Notes: generated from the letters alone by a model not told the origin. A stretch of DNA of 64,000 nucleotides from Xanthostigma xanthostigma (GCA_963575645.1 OY754476.1:6448001-6512000); one strand, 5' to 3'. Shown: positions 24,383 through 38,458, counted from the stretch's first letter. Numbers and translations are program-made.

Positions 24383-24577
24383 CAAAAAGTAGGAAATCAA
24401 ATCAACTTACTTCACAAAAAGTATCATCAGATGAAAAACTTGGAAACAAATTTACTTTTAGGACTCATTCAAATTTAACGTCACTTGAAAAATTTCGAAA
24501 AATCGCGGCAAATTCAGTTCAAAAATTTATGTTAGAGTTCTAAAATCTTTGCCTTTTTTAATATTTTTGAAAAATCT
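24383..24577. other. Unassigned hAT interior
   Basis: AT-rich sequence between the nested retroposon and the right subterminal motifs. I see no open frame, RNA gene or repeat in it. By position it may include the start of the remaining transposase exon or non-coding filler of the element; the minus-strand frame that leads into the transposase remnant meets a stop about ten codons beyond the retroposon. Confidence 0.5.
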
Positions 24578-24627
24578 CGCGACACACCTGCGAACCTCTC
24601 GCGACACACTAGTGTGTCGCGACACAC
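24578..24627. promoter_or_regulatory. Right subterminal motifs with 24-bp palindrome
   Basis: CGCGACACAC occurs at 24578-24587, 24600-24609 and 24618-24627, with its reverse complement at 24612-24621. The central copies form a perfect 24-bp palindrome at 24599-24622 with axis at CACTAGTG. This is only a few bases from the right terminal repeat. It may be a high-affinity transposase site or a hairpin-forming end; both are inferences. Confidence 0.65.
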
Positions 24628-24643
24628 AGGTTGAGAATCACTG
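24628..24643 (-). repeat. hAT right terminal inverted repeat
   Basis: Reads AGGTTGAGAATCACTG on the plus strand, so CAGTGATTCTCAACCT inward from the right end. The single mismatch with the left end is at base 6. Confidence 0.92.
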
Positions 24644-24651
24644 GTCTAAAC
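24644..24651. repeat. hAT target-site duplication, right
   Basis: Second copy of GTCTAAAC, directly after the right terminal repeat and continuous with the satellite word ctaacagagatacg. It is identical to the left copy. Confidence 0.95.
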
Positions 24652-27600
24652 TAACAGAGATACGAATGTGCGCTTGGTCCCATTCGATTCAGCGTACTTT
24701 TTTCTATAAGACACGTTACTATTAAGCATATCTAAAAAATTATATATTTTGCCAAATATCGCAAAACGTTCATGTTTTCATATGCGTTTTGCAAAAAAAC
24801 AACTTTTTAAGACACTAAGCGACGTTTGGACCGTTCTATACTAACCGAACTTATAGAAAATTTCAAGCTGAATCGATTCCGACAATCCACAACCTTGTAT
24901 AACTTTTAGTTTCAGAGATATTAGCGTTTATTTATTTTATTTGAGAAAAATTTTAAAGCGCCGTAACTCTTAAACGACTAATGATACAGATGTGGGAGTG
25001 GCCGGAATCGATTCAGCGCAACTTTTTACATAAGAATAACCTCAGTTGTAAGTCGTATGAGAACATTATGACAGTGATTTTTGTGTTTTTTTAAAATCGA
25101 AAAAAGTAAGAAGGGGGTACCCTTCTTACAAAATTGAAAAATTTTTGAAAAATAGATTCGTTTGATATTATGCATACTTATAGAGAAAGTCATTCTGAAT
25201 CGATTCCGACCACCCGCAGCCTTGTATCTCTTTTGGTTTCGGAGATATAGCCATTTTAAAGTGTTTAAATTTTTTTACACTTTAAACCGTCATAGCGTCT
25301 AAACTAACAGAGATACGAATGTGCGCTTGGTCCCATTCGATTCAGCGTACTTTTTTCTATAAGACACGTTACTATTAAGCATATCTAAAAAAATTATATA
25401 TTTTGCCAAATATCGCAAAACGTTCATGTTTTCATATGCGTTTTGCAAAAAAGCAACTTTTTAAGACACTAAGCGACTTTTGGACCGTTCTATACTAACC
25501 GAACTTATAGAAAATTTCAAGCTGAATCGATTCCGACAATCCACAACCTTGTATAACTTTTAGTTTCAGAGATATTAGCGTTTATTTATTTTATTTGAGA
25601 AAAATTTTAAAGCGCCGTAACTCTTAAACGACTAATGATACAGATGTGGGAGTGGCCGGAATCGATTCAGCGCAACTTTTTACATAAGAATAACCTCAGT
25701 TGTAAGTCGTATGAGAACATTATGACAGTGATTTTTGTGTTTTTTTAAAATCGAAAAAAGTAAGAAGGGGGTACCCTTCTTACAAAATTGAAAAATTTTT
25801 GAAAAATAGATTCGTTTGATATTATGCATACTTATAGAGAAAGTCATTCTGAATCGATTCCGACCACCCGCAGCCTTGTATCTCTTTTGGTTTCGGAGAT
25901 ATAGCCATTTTAAAGTGTTTAAATTTTTTTACACTTTAAACCGTCATAGCGTCTAAACTAACAGAGATACGAATGTGCGCTTGGTCCCATTCGATTCAGC
26001 GTACTTTTTTCTATAAGACACGTTACTATTAAGCATATCTAAAAAAATTATATATTTTGCCAAATATCGCAAAACGTTCATGTTTTCATATGCGTTTTGC
26101 AAAAAAGCAACTTTTTAAGACACTAAGCGACTTTTGGACCGTTCTATACTAACCGAACTTATAGAAAATTTCAAGCTGAATCGATTCCGACAATCCACAA
26201 CCTTGTATAACTTTTAGTTTCAGAGATATTAGCGTTTATTTATTTTATTTGAGAAAAATTTTAAAGCGCCGTAACTCTTAAACGACTAATGATACAGATG
26301 TGGGAGTGGCCGGAATCGATTCAGCGCAACTTTTTACATAAGAATAACCTCAGTTGTAAGTCGTATGAGAACATTATGACAGTGATTTTTGTGTTTTTTT
26401 AAAATCGAAAAAAGTAAGAAGGGGGTACCCTTCTTACAAAATTAAAAATTTTTGAAAAATAGATTCGTTTGATATTATGCATACTTATAGAGAAAGTCAT
26501 TCTGAATCGATTCCGACCACCCGCAGCCTTGTATCTCTTTTGGTTTCGGAGATATAGCCATTTTAAAGTGTTTAAATTTTTTTACACTTTAAACCGTCAT
26601 AGCGTCTAAACTAACAGAGATACGAATGTGCGCTTGGTCCCATTCGATTCAGCGTACTTTTTTCTATAAGACACGTTACTATTAAGCATATCTAAAAAAT
26701 TATATATTTTGCCAAATATCGCAAAACGTTCATGTTTTCATATGCGTTTTGCAAAAAAACAACTTTTTAAGACACTAAGCGACGTTTGGACCGTTCTATA
26801 CTAACCGAACTTATAGAAAATTTCAAGCTGAATCGATTCCGACAATCCACAACCTTGTATAACTTTTAGTTTCAGAGATATTAGCGTTTATTTATTTTAT
26901 TTGAGAAAAATTTTAAAGCGCCGTAACTCTTAAACGACTAATGATACAGATGTGGGAGTGGCCGGAATCGATTCAGCGCAACTTTTTACATAAGAATAAC
27001 CTCAGTTGTAAGTCGTATGAGAACATTATGACAGTGATTTTTGTGTTTTTTTAAAATCGGAAAAAGTAAGAAGGGGGGAACCTTCTTACAAAAATGAAAA
27101 ATTTTTGAAAAATAGATTCGTTTGATATCATGCATACTTATAGAGAAAGTCATTCTGAATCGATTCCGACCACCCGCAGCCTTGTATCTCTTTTGGTTTC
27201 GGAGATATAGCCATTTTAAAGTGTTTAAATTTTTTTACACTTTAAACCGTCATAGCGTCTAAACTAACAGAAATACGAATGTGCGCTTGGTCCCATTCGA
27301 TTCAGCGTACTTTTTTCTATAAGACACGTTACTATTAAGCATATCTAAAAAAATTATATATTTTGCCAAATACCTATCGCAAAACGTTCATGTTTTCATA
27401 TGCGTTTTGCAAAAAAGCAACTTTTTAAGACACTAAGCGACTTTTGGACCGTTCTATACTAACCGAACTTATAGAAAATTTCAAGCTGAATCGATTCCGA
27501 CAATCCACAACCTTGTATAACTTTTAGTTTCAGAGATATTAGCGTTTATTTATTTTATTTGAGAAAAATTTTAAAGCGCTGTAACTCTTAAACGACTAAT

Positions 27601-29946
27601 GATACAGATGTGGGAGTGGCCGGAATCGATTCAGCGCAACTTTTTACATAAGAATAACCTCAGTTGTAAGTCGTATGAGAACATTATGACAGTGATTTTT
27701 GTGTTTTTTTAAAATCGAAAAAAGTAAGAAGGGGGTACCCTTCTTACAAAATTGAAAATTTTTTGAAAAATAGATTCGTTTGATATTATGCATACTTATA
27801 GAGAAAGTCATTCTGAATCGATTCCGACCACCCGCAGCCTTGTATCTCTTTTGGTTTCGGAGATATAGCCATTTTAAAGTGTTTAAATTTGTTTACACTT
27901 TAAACCGTCATAGCGTCTAAACTAACAGAGATACGAATGTGCGCTTGGTCCCATTCGATTCAGCGTACTTTTTTCTATAAGACACGTTACTATTAAGCAT
28001 ATCTAAAAAAATTATATATTTTGCCAAATATCGCAAAACGTTCATGTTTTCATATGCGTTTTGCAAAAAAGCAACTTTTTAAGACACTAAGCGACTTTTG
28101 GACCGTTCTATACTAACCTAACTTATAGAAAATTTCAAGCTGAATCGATTCCGACAATCCACAACCTTGTATCACTTTTAGTTTCAGAGATATTAGCGTT
28201 TATTTATTTTATTTGAGAAAAATTTTAAAGCGCCGTAACTCTTAAACGACTAATGATACAGATGTGGGAGTGGCCGGAATCGATTCAGCCCAACTTTTTA
28301 CATAAGAATAACCTCAGTTGTAAGTCGTATGAGAACATTATGACAGTGATTTTTGTGTTTTTTTAAAATCGAAAAAAGTAAGAAGGGGGTACCCTTCTTA
28401 CAAAATTGAAAAATTTTTGAAAAATAGATTCGTTTGATATTATGCATACTTATAGAGAAAGTCATTCTGAATCGATTCCGACCACCCGCAGCCTTGTATC
28501 TCTTTTGGTTTCGGAGATATAGCCATTTTAAAGTGTTTAAATTTTTTTACACTTTAAACCGTCATAGCGTCTAAACTAACAGAGATACGAATGTGCGCTT
28601 GGTCCCATTCGATTCAGCGTACTTTTTTCTATAAGACACGTTACTATTAAGCATATCTAAAAAAATTATATATTTTGCCAAATATCGCAAAACGTTCATG
28701 TTTTCATATGCGTTTTGCAAAAAAGCAACTTTTTAAGACACTAAGCGACTTTTGGACCGTTCTATACTAACCGAACTTATAGAAAATTTCAAGCTGAATC
28801 GATTCCGACAATCCACAACCTTGTATAACTTTTAGTTTCAGAGATATTAGCGTTTATTTATTTTATTTGAGAAAAATTTTAAAGCGCCGTAACTCTTAAA
28901 CGACTAATGATACAGATGTGGGAGTGGCCGGAATCGATTCAGCGCAACTTTTTACATAAGAATAACCTCAGTTGTAAGTCGTATGAGAACATTATGACAG
29001 TGATTTTTGTGTTTTTTTAAAATCGAAAAAAGTAAGAAGGGGGTACCCTTCTTACAAAATTGAAAAATTTTTGAAAAATAGATTCGTTTGATATTATGCA
29101 TACTTATAGAGAAAGTCATTCTGAATCGATTCCGACCACCCGCAGCCTTGTATCTCTTTTGGTTTCGGAGATATAGCCATTTTAAAGTGTTTAAATTTTT
29201 TTACACTTTAAACCGTCATAGCGTCTAAACTAACAGAGATACGAATGTGCGCTTGGTCCCATTCGATTCAGCGTACTTTTTTCTATAAGACACGTTACTA
29301 TTAAGCATATCTAAAAAAATTATATATTTTGCCAAATATCGCAAAACGTTCATGTTTTCATATGCGTTTTGCAAAAAAGCAACTTTTTAAGACACTAAGC
29401 GACTTTTGGACCGTTCTATACTAACCGAACTTATAGAAAATTTCAAGCTGAATCGATTCCGACAATCCACAACCTTGTATAACTTTTAGTTTCAGAGATA
29501 TTAGCGTTTATTTATTTTATTTGAGAAAAATTTTAAAGCGCCGTAACTCTTAAACGACTAATGATACAGATGTGGGAGTGGCCGGAATCGATTCAGCGCA
29601 ACTTTTTACATAAGAATAACCTCAGTTGTAAGTCGTATGAGAACATTATGACAGTGATTTTTGTGTTTTTTTAAAATCGAAAAAAGTAAGAAGGGGGTAC
29701 CCTTCTTACAAAATTGAAAAATTTTTGAAAAATAGATTCGTTTGATATTATGCATACTTATAGAGAAAGTCATTCTGAATCGATTCCGACCACCCGCAGC
29801 CTTGTATCTCTTTTGGTTTCGGAGATATAGCCATTTTAAAGTGTTTAAATTTTTTTACACTTTAAACCGTCATAGCGTCTAAACTAACAGAGATACGAAT
29901 GTGCGCTTGGTCCCATTCGATTCAGCGTACTTTTTTCTATAAGACA

Positions 29947-31254
29947 CGTTACTATTAAGCATATCTAAAAAAAATATATATTTTGCCAAATATCGCAAAA
30001 CGTTCATGTTTTCATATGCGTTTTGCAAAAAAGCAACTTTTTAAGACACTAAGCGACTTTTGGACCGTTCTATACTAACCGAACTAATAGAAAATTTCAA
30101 GCTGAATCGAATCCGACAATCCACAACCTTGTATCACTTTTAGTTTCAGAGATATTAGCGTTTATTTATTTTATTTGAGAAAAATTTTAAAGCGCCGTAA
30201 CTCTTAAACGACTAATGATACAGATGTGGGAGTGGCCGGAATCGATTCAGCGCAACTTTTTACATAAGAATAACCTCAGTTGTAAGTCGTATGAGAACAT
30301 TATGACAGTGATTTTTGTGTTTTTTTAAAATCGAAAAAAGTAAGAAGGGGGTACCCTTCTTACAAAATTGAAAAATTTTTGAAAAATAGATTCGTTTGAT
30401 ATTATGCATACTTATAGAGAAAGTCATTCTGAATCGATTCCGACCACCCGCAGCCTTGTATCTCTTTTGGTTTCGGAGATATAGCCATTTTAAAGTGTTT
30501 AAATTTTTTTACACTTTAAACCGTCATAGCGTCTAAACTAACAGAGATACGAATGTGCGCTTGGTCCCATTCGATTCAGCGTACTTTTTTCTATAAGACA
30601 CGTTACTATTAAGCATATCTAAAAAAAATATATATTTTGCCAAATATCGCAAAACGTTCATGTTTTCATATGCGTTTTGCAAAAAAGCAACTTTTTAAGA
30701 CACTAAGCGACTTTTGGACCGTTCTATACTAACCGAACTAATAGAAAATTTCAAGCTGAATCGAATCCGACAATCCACAACCTTGTATCACTTTTAGTTT
30801 CAGAGATATTAGCGTTTATTTATTTTATTTGAGAAAAATTTTAAAGCGCCGTAACTCTTAAACGACTAATGATACAGATGTGGGAGTGGCCGGAATCGAT
30901 TCAGCGCAACTTTTTACATAAGAATAACCTCAGTTGTAAGTCGTATGAGAACATTATGACAGTGATTTTTGTGTTTTTTTAAAATCGAAAAAAGTAAGAA
31001 GGGGGTACCCTTCTTACAAAATTGAAAAATTTTTGAAAAATAGATTCGTTTGATATTATGCATACTTATAGAGAAAGTCATTCTGAATCGATTCCGACCA
31101 CCCGCAGCCTTGTATCTCTTTTGGTTTCGGAGATATAGCCATTTTAAAGTGTTTAAATTTTTTTACACTTTAAACCGTCATAGCGTCTAAACTAACAGAG
31201 ATACGAATGTGCGCTTGGTCCCATTCGATTCAGCGTACTTTTTTCTATAAGACA
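29947..31254. repeat. Recently duplicated adjacent monomer pair
   Basis: Units 45 (29947) and 46 (30601) share three variants in the first 170 bp: an altered A-run with aaaaaaaatata, gaactAatag, and gaatccgac. gaactAatag was not seen elsewhere. Unit 48 (31909) shares the A-run change and gaatccgac but not gaactAatag, so it may be an older relative. Confidence 0.78.
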
Positions 31255-32562
31255 CGTTACTATTAAGCATATCTAAAAAAATTATATATTTTGCCAAATA
31301 TCGCAAAACGTTCATGTTTTCATATGCGTTTTGCAAAAAAGCAACTTTTTAAGACACTAAGCGACTTTTGGACCGTTCTATACTAACCGAACTTATAGAA
31401 AATTTCAAGCTGAATCGATTCCGACAATCCACAACCTTGTATAACTTTTAGTTTCAGAGATATTAGCGTTTATTTATTTTATTTGAGAAAAATTTTAAAG
31501 CGCCGTAACTCTTAAACGACTAATGATACAGATGTGGGAGTGGCCGGAATCGATTCAGCGCAACTTTTTACATAAGAATAACCTCAGTTGTAAGTCGTAT
31601 GAGAACATTATGACAGTGATTTTTGTGTTTTTTTAAAATCGAAAAAAGTAAGAAGGGGGTACCCTTCTTACAAAATTGAAAAATTTTTGAAAAATAGATT
31701 CGTTTGATATTATGCATACTTATAGAGAAAGTCATTCTGAATCGATTCCGACCACCCGCAGCCTTGTATCTCTTTTGGTTTCGGAGATATAGCCATTTTA
31801 AAGTGTTTAAATTTTTTTACACTTTAAACCGTCAGAGCGTCTAAACTAACAGAGATACGAATGTGCGCTTGGTCCCATTCGATTCAGCGTACTTTTTTCT
31901 ATAAGACACGTTACTATTAAGCATATCTAAAAAAAATATATATTTTGCCAAATATCGCAAAACGTTCATGTTTTCATATGCGTTTTGCAAAAAAGCAACT
32001 TTTTAAGACACTAAGCGACTTTTGGACCGTTCTATACTAACCGAACTTATAGAAAATTTCAAGCTGAATCGAATCCGACAATCCACAACCTTGTATAACT
32101 TTTAGTTTCAGAGATATTAGCGTTTATTTATTTTATTTGAGAAAAATTTTAAAGCGCTGTAACTCTTAAACGACTAATGATACAGATGTGGGAGTGGCGG
32201 GAATCGATTCAGCGCAACTTTTTACATAAGAATAACCTCAGTTGTAAGTCGTATGAGAACATTATGACAGTGATTTTTGTGTTTTTTTAAAATCGAAAAA
32301 AGTAAGAAGGGGGTACCCTTCTTACAAAATTGAAAAATTTTTGAAAAATAGATTCGTTTGATATTATGCATACTTATAGAGAAAGTCATTCTGAATCGAT
32401 TCCGACCACCCGCAGCCTTGTATCTCTTTTGGTTTCGGAGATATAGCCATTTTAAAGTGTTTAAATTTTTTTACACTTTAAACCGTCATAGCGTCTAAAC
32501 TAACAGAGATACGAATGTGCGCTTGGTCCCATTCGATTCAGCATACTTTTTTCTATAAGACA

Positions 32563-34524
32563 CGTTACTATTAAGCATATCTAAAAAAATTATATATTTT
32601 GCCAAATATCGCAAAACGTTCATGTTTTCATATGCTTTTTGCAAAAAAGCAACTTTTTAAGACACTAAGCGACTTTTGGACCGTTCTATACTAACCGAAC
32701 TTATAGAAAATTTCAAGCTGAATCGAATCCGACAATCCACAACCTTGTATCACTTTTAGTTTCAGAGATATTAGCGTTTATTTATTTTATTTGAGAAAAA
32801 TTTTAAAGCGCCGTAACTCTTAAACGACTAATGATACAGATGTGGGAGTGGCCGGAATCGATTCAGCGCAACTTTTTACATAAGAATAACCTCAGTTGTA
32901 AGTCGTATGAGAACATTATGACAGTGATTTTTGTGTTTTTTTAAAATCGAAAAAAGTAAGAAGGGGGTACCCTTCTTACAAAATTGAAAAATTTTTGAAA
33001 AATAGATTCGTTTGATATAATGCATACTTATAGAGAAAGTCATTCTGAATCGATTCCGACCACCCGCAGCCTTGTATCTCTTTTGGTTTCGGAGATATAG
33101 CCATTTTAAAGTGTTTAAATTTTTTTACACTTTAAACCGTCATAGCGTCTAAACTAACAGAGATACGAATGTGCGCTTGGTCCCATTCGATTCAGCGTAC
33201 TTTTTTCTATAAGACACGTTACTATTAAGCATATCTAAAAAAATTATATATTTTGCCAAATATCGCAAAACGTTCATGTTTTCATATGCGTTTTGCAAAA
33301 AAGCAACTTTTTAAGACACTAAGCGACTTTTGGACCGTTCTATACTAACCGAACTTATAGAAAATTTCAAGCTGAATCGATTCCGACAATCCACAACCTT
33401 GTATAACTTTTAGTTTCAGAGATATTAGCGTTTATTTATTTTATTTGAGAAAAATTTTAAAGCGCCGTAACTCTTAAACGACTAATGATACAGATGTGGG
33501 AGTGGCCGGAATCGATTCAGCGCAACTTTTTACATAAGAATAACCTCAGTTGTAAGTCGTATGAGAACATTATGACAGTGATTTTTGTGTTTTTTTAAAA
33601 TCGAAAAAAGTAAGAAGGGGGTACCCTTCTTACAAAATTGAAAAATTTTTGAAAAATAGATTCGTTTGATATTATGCATACTTATAGAGAAAGTCATTCT
33701 GAATCGATTCCGACCACCCGCAGCCTTGTATCTCTTTTGGTTTCGGAGATATAGCCATTTTAAAGTGTTTAAATTTTTTTACACTTTAAACCGTCATAGC
33801 GTCTAAACTAACAGAGATACGAATGTGCGCTTGGTCCCATTCGATTCAGCGTACTTTTTTCTATAAGACACGTTACTATTAAGCATATCTAAAAAAATTA
33901 TATATTTTGCCAAATATCGCAAAACGTTCATGTTTTCATATGCGTTTTGCAAAAAAGCAACTTTTTAAGACACTAAGCGACGTTTGGACCGTTCTATACT
34001 AACCGAACTTATAGAAAATTTCAAGCTGAATCGATTCCGACAATCCACAACCTTGTATAACTTTTAGTTTCAGAGATATTAGCGTTTATTTATTTTATTT
34101 GAGAAAAATTTTAAAGCGCCGTAACTCTTAAACGACTAATGATACAGATGTGGGAGTGGCCGGAATCGATTCAGCGCAACTTTTTACATAAGAATAACCT
34201 CAGTTGTAAGTCGTATGAGAACATTATGACAGTGATTTTTGTGTTTTTTTAAAATCGAAAAAAGTAAGAAGGGGGTACCCTTCTTACAAAATTGAAAAAT
34301 TTTTGAAAAATAGATTCGTTTGATATTATGCATACTTATAGAGAAAGTCATTCTGAATCGATTCCGACCACCCGCAGCCTTGTATCTCTTTTGGTTTCGG
34401 AGATATAGCCATTTTAAAGTGTTTAAATTTTTTTACACTTTAAACCGTCATAGCGTCTAAACTAACAGAGATACGAATGTGCGCTTGGTCCCATTCGATT
34501 CAGCGTACTTTTTTCTATAAGACA
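32563..34524. repeat. Block duplicated 11 monomers downstream (copy 1)
   Basis: Units 49-51 are matched by units 60-62 at 39767-41728, offset 7,204 bp (11 units plus two 5-bp duplications). Shared marks are cagcAtac just before the block, atgcTttttgc, gaatccgac and gatatAatg in the first unit, and gcgacGtttgg in the third. The units before and after differ, so the duplicated tract is about 2 kb, starting in the last part of unit 48 or 59. Confidence 0.78.
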
Positions 34525-37500
34525 CGTTACTATTAAGCATATCTAAAAAAACTATATATTTTGCCAAATATCGCAAAACGTTCATGTTTTCATATGCGTT
34601 TTGCAAAAAAGCAACTTTTTAAGACACTAAGCGACGTTTGGACCGTTCTATACTAACCGAACTTATAGAAAATTTCAAGCTGAATCGATTCCGACAATCC
34701 ACAACCTTGTATAACTTTTAGTTTCAGAGATATTAGCGTTTATTTATTTTATTTGAGAAAAATTTTAAAGCGCCGTAACTCTTAAACGACTAATGATACA
34801 GATGTGGGAGTGGCCGGAATCGATTCAGCGCAACTTTTTACATAAGAATAACCTCAGTTGTAAGTCGTATGAGAACATTATGACAGTGATTTTTGTGTTT
34901 TTTTAAAATCGAAAAAAGTAAGAAGGGGGTACCCTTCTTACAAAATTGAAAAATTTTTGAAAAATAGATTCGTTTGATATTATGCATACTTATAGAGAAA
35001 GTCATTCTGAATCGATTCCGACCACCCGCAGCCTTGTATCTCTTTTGGTTTCGGAGATATAGCCATTTTAAAGTGTTTAAATTTTTTTACACTTTAAACC
35101 GTCATAGCGTCTAAACTAACAGAGATACGAATGTGCGCTTGGTCCCATTCGATTCAGCGTACTTTTTTCTATAAGACACGTTACTATTAAGCATATCTAA
35201 AAAAATTATATATTTTGCCAAATATCGCAAAACGTTCATGTTTTCATATGCGTTTTGCAAAAAAGCAACTTTTTAAGACACTAAGCGACTTTTGGACCGT
35301 TCTATACTAACCGAACTTATAGAAAATTTCAAGCTGAATCGATTCCGACAATCCACAACCTTGTATAACTTTTAGTTTCAGAGATATTAGCGTTTATTTA
35401 TTTTATTTGAGAAAAATTTTAAAGCGCCGTAACTCTTAAACGACTAATGATACAGATGTGGGAGTGGCCGGAATCGATTCAGCGCAACTTTTTACATAAG
35501 AATAACCTCAGTTGTAAGTCGTATGAGAACATTATGACAGTGATTTTTGTGTTTTTTTAAAATCGAAAAAAGTAAGAAGGGGGTACCCTTCTTACAAAAT
35601 TGAAAAATTTTTGAAAAATAGATTCGTTTGATATTATGCATACTTATAGAGAAAGTCATTCTGAATCGATTCCGACCACCCGCAGCCTTGTATCTCTTTT
35701 GGTTTCGGAGATATAGCCATTCTAAAGTGTTTAAATTTTTTTACACTTTAAACCGTCATAGCGTCTAAACTAACAGAGATACGAATGTGCGCTTGGTCCC
35801 ATTCGATTCAGCGTACTTTTTTCTATAAGACACGTTACTATTAAGCATATCTAAAAAAATTATATATTTTGCCAAATATCGCAAAACGTTCATGTTTTCA
35901 TATGCGTTTTGCAAAAAAGCAACTTTTTAAGACACTAAGCGACTTTTGGACCGTTCTATACTAACCGAACTTATAGAAAATTTCAAGCTGAATCGATTCC
36001 GACAATCCACAACCTTGTATAACTTTTAGTTTCAGTTCAGAGATATTAGCGTTTATTTATTTTATTTGAGAAAAATTTTAAAGCGCCGTAACTCTTAAAC
36101 GACTAATGATACAGATGTGGGAGTGGCCGGAATCGATTCAGCGCAACTTTTTACATAAGAATAACCTCAGTTGTAAGTCGTATGAGAACATTATGACAGT
36201 GATTTTTGTGTTTTTTTAAAATCGAAAAAAGTAAGAAGGGGGTACCCTTCTTACAAAATTGAAAAATTTTTGAAAAATAGATTCGTTTGATATTATGCAT
36301 ACTTATAGAGAAAGTCATTCTGAATCGATTCCGACCACCCGCAGCCTTGTATCTCTTTTGGTTTCGGAGATATAGCCATTTTAAAGTGTTTAAATTTTTT
36401 TACACTTTAAACCGTCATAGCGTCTAAACTAACAGAGATACGAATGTGCGCTTGGTCCCATTCGATTCAGCGTACTTTTTTCTATAAGACACGTTACTAT
36501 TAAGCATATCTAAAAAAACTATATATTTTGCCAAATATCGCAAAACGTTCATGTTTTCATATGCGTTTTGCAAAAAAGCAACTTTTTAAGACACTAAGCG
36601 ACGTTTGGACCGTTCTATACTAACCGAACTTATAGAAAATTTCAAGCTGAATCGATTCCGACAATCCACAACCTTGTATAACTTTTAGTTTCAGAGATAT
36701 TAGCGTTTATTTATTTTATTTGAGAAAAATTTTAAAGCGCCGTAACTCTTAAACGACTAATGATACAGATGTGGGAGTGGCCGGAATCGATTCAGCGCAA
36801 CTTTTTACATAAGAATAACCTCAGTTGTAAGTCGTATGAGAACATTATGACAGTGATTTTTGTGTTTTTTTAAAATCGAAAAAAGTAAGAAGGGGGTACC
36901 CTTCTTACAAAATTGAAAAATTTTTGAAAAATAGATTCGTTTGATATTATGCATACTTATAAAGAAAGTCATTCTGAATCGATTCCGACCACCCGCAGCC
37001 TTGTATCTCTTTTGGTTTCGGAGATATAGCCATTTTAAAGTGTTTAAATTTTTTTACACTTTAAACCGTCATAGCGTCTAAACTAACAGAGATACGAATG
37101 TGCGCTTGGTCCCATTCGATTCAGCGTACTTTTTTCTATAAGACACGTTACTATTAAGCATATCTAAAAAAATTATATATTTTGCCAAATATCGCAAAAC
37201 GTTCATGTTTTCATATGCGTTTTGCAAAAAAGCAACTTTTTAAGACACTAAGCGACTTTTGGACCGTTCTATACTAACCGAACTTATAGAAAATTTCAAG
37301 CTGAATCGATTCCGACAATCCACAACCTTGTATAACTTTTAGTTTCAGAGATATTAGCGTTTATTTATTTTATTTGAGAAAAATTTTAAAGCGCCGTAAC
37401 TCTTAAACGACTAATGATACAGATGTGGGAGTGGCCGGAATCGATTCAGCGCAACTTTTTACATAAGAATAACCTCAGTTGTAAGTCGTATGAGAACATT

Positions 37501-38458
37501 ATGACAGTGATTTTTGTGTTTTTTTAAAATCGAAAAAAGTAAGAAGGGGGTACCCTTCTTACAAAATTGAAAAATTTTTGAAAAATAGATTCGTTTGATA
37601 TTATGCATACTTATAGAGAAAGTCATTCTGAATCGATTCCGACCACCCGCAGCCTTGTATCTCTTTTGGTTTCGGAGATATAGCCATTCTAAAGTGTTTA
37701 AATTTTTTTACACTTTAAACCGTCATAGCGTCTAAACTAACAGAGATACGAATGTGCGCTTGGTCCCATTCGATTCAGCGTACTTTTTTCTATAAGACAC
37801 GTTACTATTAAGCATATCTAAAAAAATTATATATTTTGCCAAATATCGCAAAACGTTCATGTTTTCATATGCGTTTTGCAAAAAAGCAACTTTTTAAGAC
37901 ACTAAGCGACTTTTGGACCGTTCTATACTAACCGAACTTATAGAAAATTTCAAGCTGAATCGATTCCGACAATCCACAACCTTGTATAACTTTTAGTTTC
38001 AGTTCAGAGATATTAGCGTTTATTTATTTTATTTGAGAAAAATTTTAAAGCGCCGTAACTCTTAAACGACTAATGATACAGATGTGGGAGTGGCCGGAAT
38101 CGATTCAGCGCAACTTTTTACATAAGAATAACCTCAGTTGTAAGTCGTATGAGAACATTATGACAGTGATTTTTGTGTTTTTTTAAAATCGAAAAAAGTA
38201 AGAAGGGGGTACCCTTCTTACAAAATTGAAAAATTTTTGAAAAATAGATTCGTTTGATATTATGCATACTTATAGAGAAAGTCATTCTGAATCGATTCCG
38301 ACCACCCGCAGCCTTGTATCTCTTTTGGTTTCGGAGATATAGCCATTTTAAAGTGTTTAAATTTTTTTACACTTTAAACCGTCATAGCGTCTAAACTAAC
38401 AGAGATACGAATGTGCGCTTGGTCCCATTCGATTCAGCGTACTTTTTTCTATAAGACA
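34525..38458. repeat. Three-monomer higher-order repeat (1,967 bp)
   Basis: Units 52-54 (34525-36491) and 55-57 (36492-38458) carry the same ordered signature. The first unit has aaaaaCtatata and gcgacGtttgg; the second ends with cattCtaaag; the third has the 5-bp duplication ttcagttcag. The offset is 1,967 bp, which is three units plus 5. Unit 55 has a private change, cttataAagaaag, so the copies are recent but not identical. Confidence 0.85.

Larger units (their letters stand above)
23482..24643. mobile_element. Non-autonomous hAT DNA transposon
   Basis: An element of 1,162 bp inserted in module 4 of satellite unit 36. Support: 16-bp terminal inverted repeats with one mismatch (CAGTGGTTCTCAACCT against CAGTGATTCTCAACCT), an 8-bp target duplication, subterminal repeats of CGCGACACAC, and a remnant of a hAT transposase 3' end on the minus strand. 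CAGTGGTTCTCAACC-type ends are well known among animal hAT elements. Removing the nested retroposon (23876-24369) and one copy of its 13-bp repeat leaves about 655 bp, too short for a full transposase, so it would depend on enzyme from elsewhere. The near-perfect ends and intact duplication suggest a fairly recent insertion. I saw no other copy of it in the window. Confidence 0.93.
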
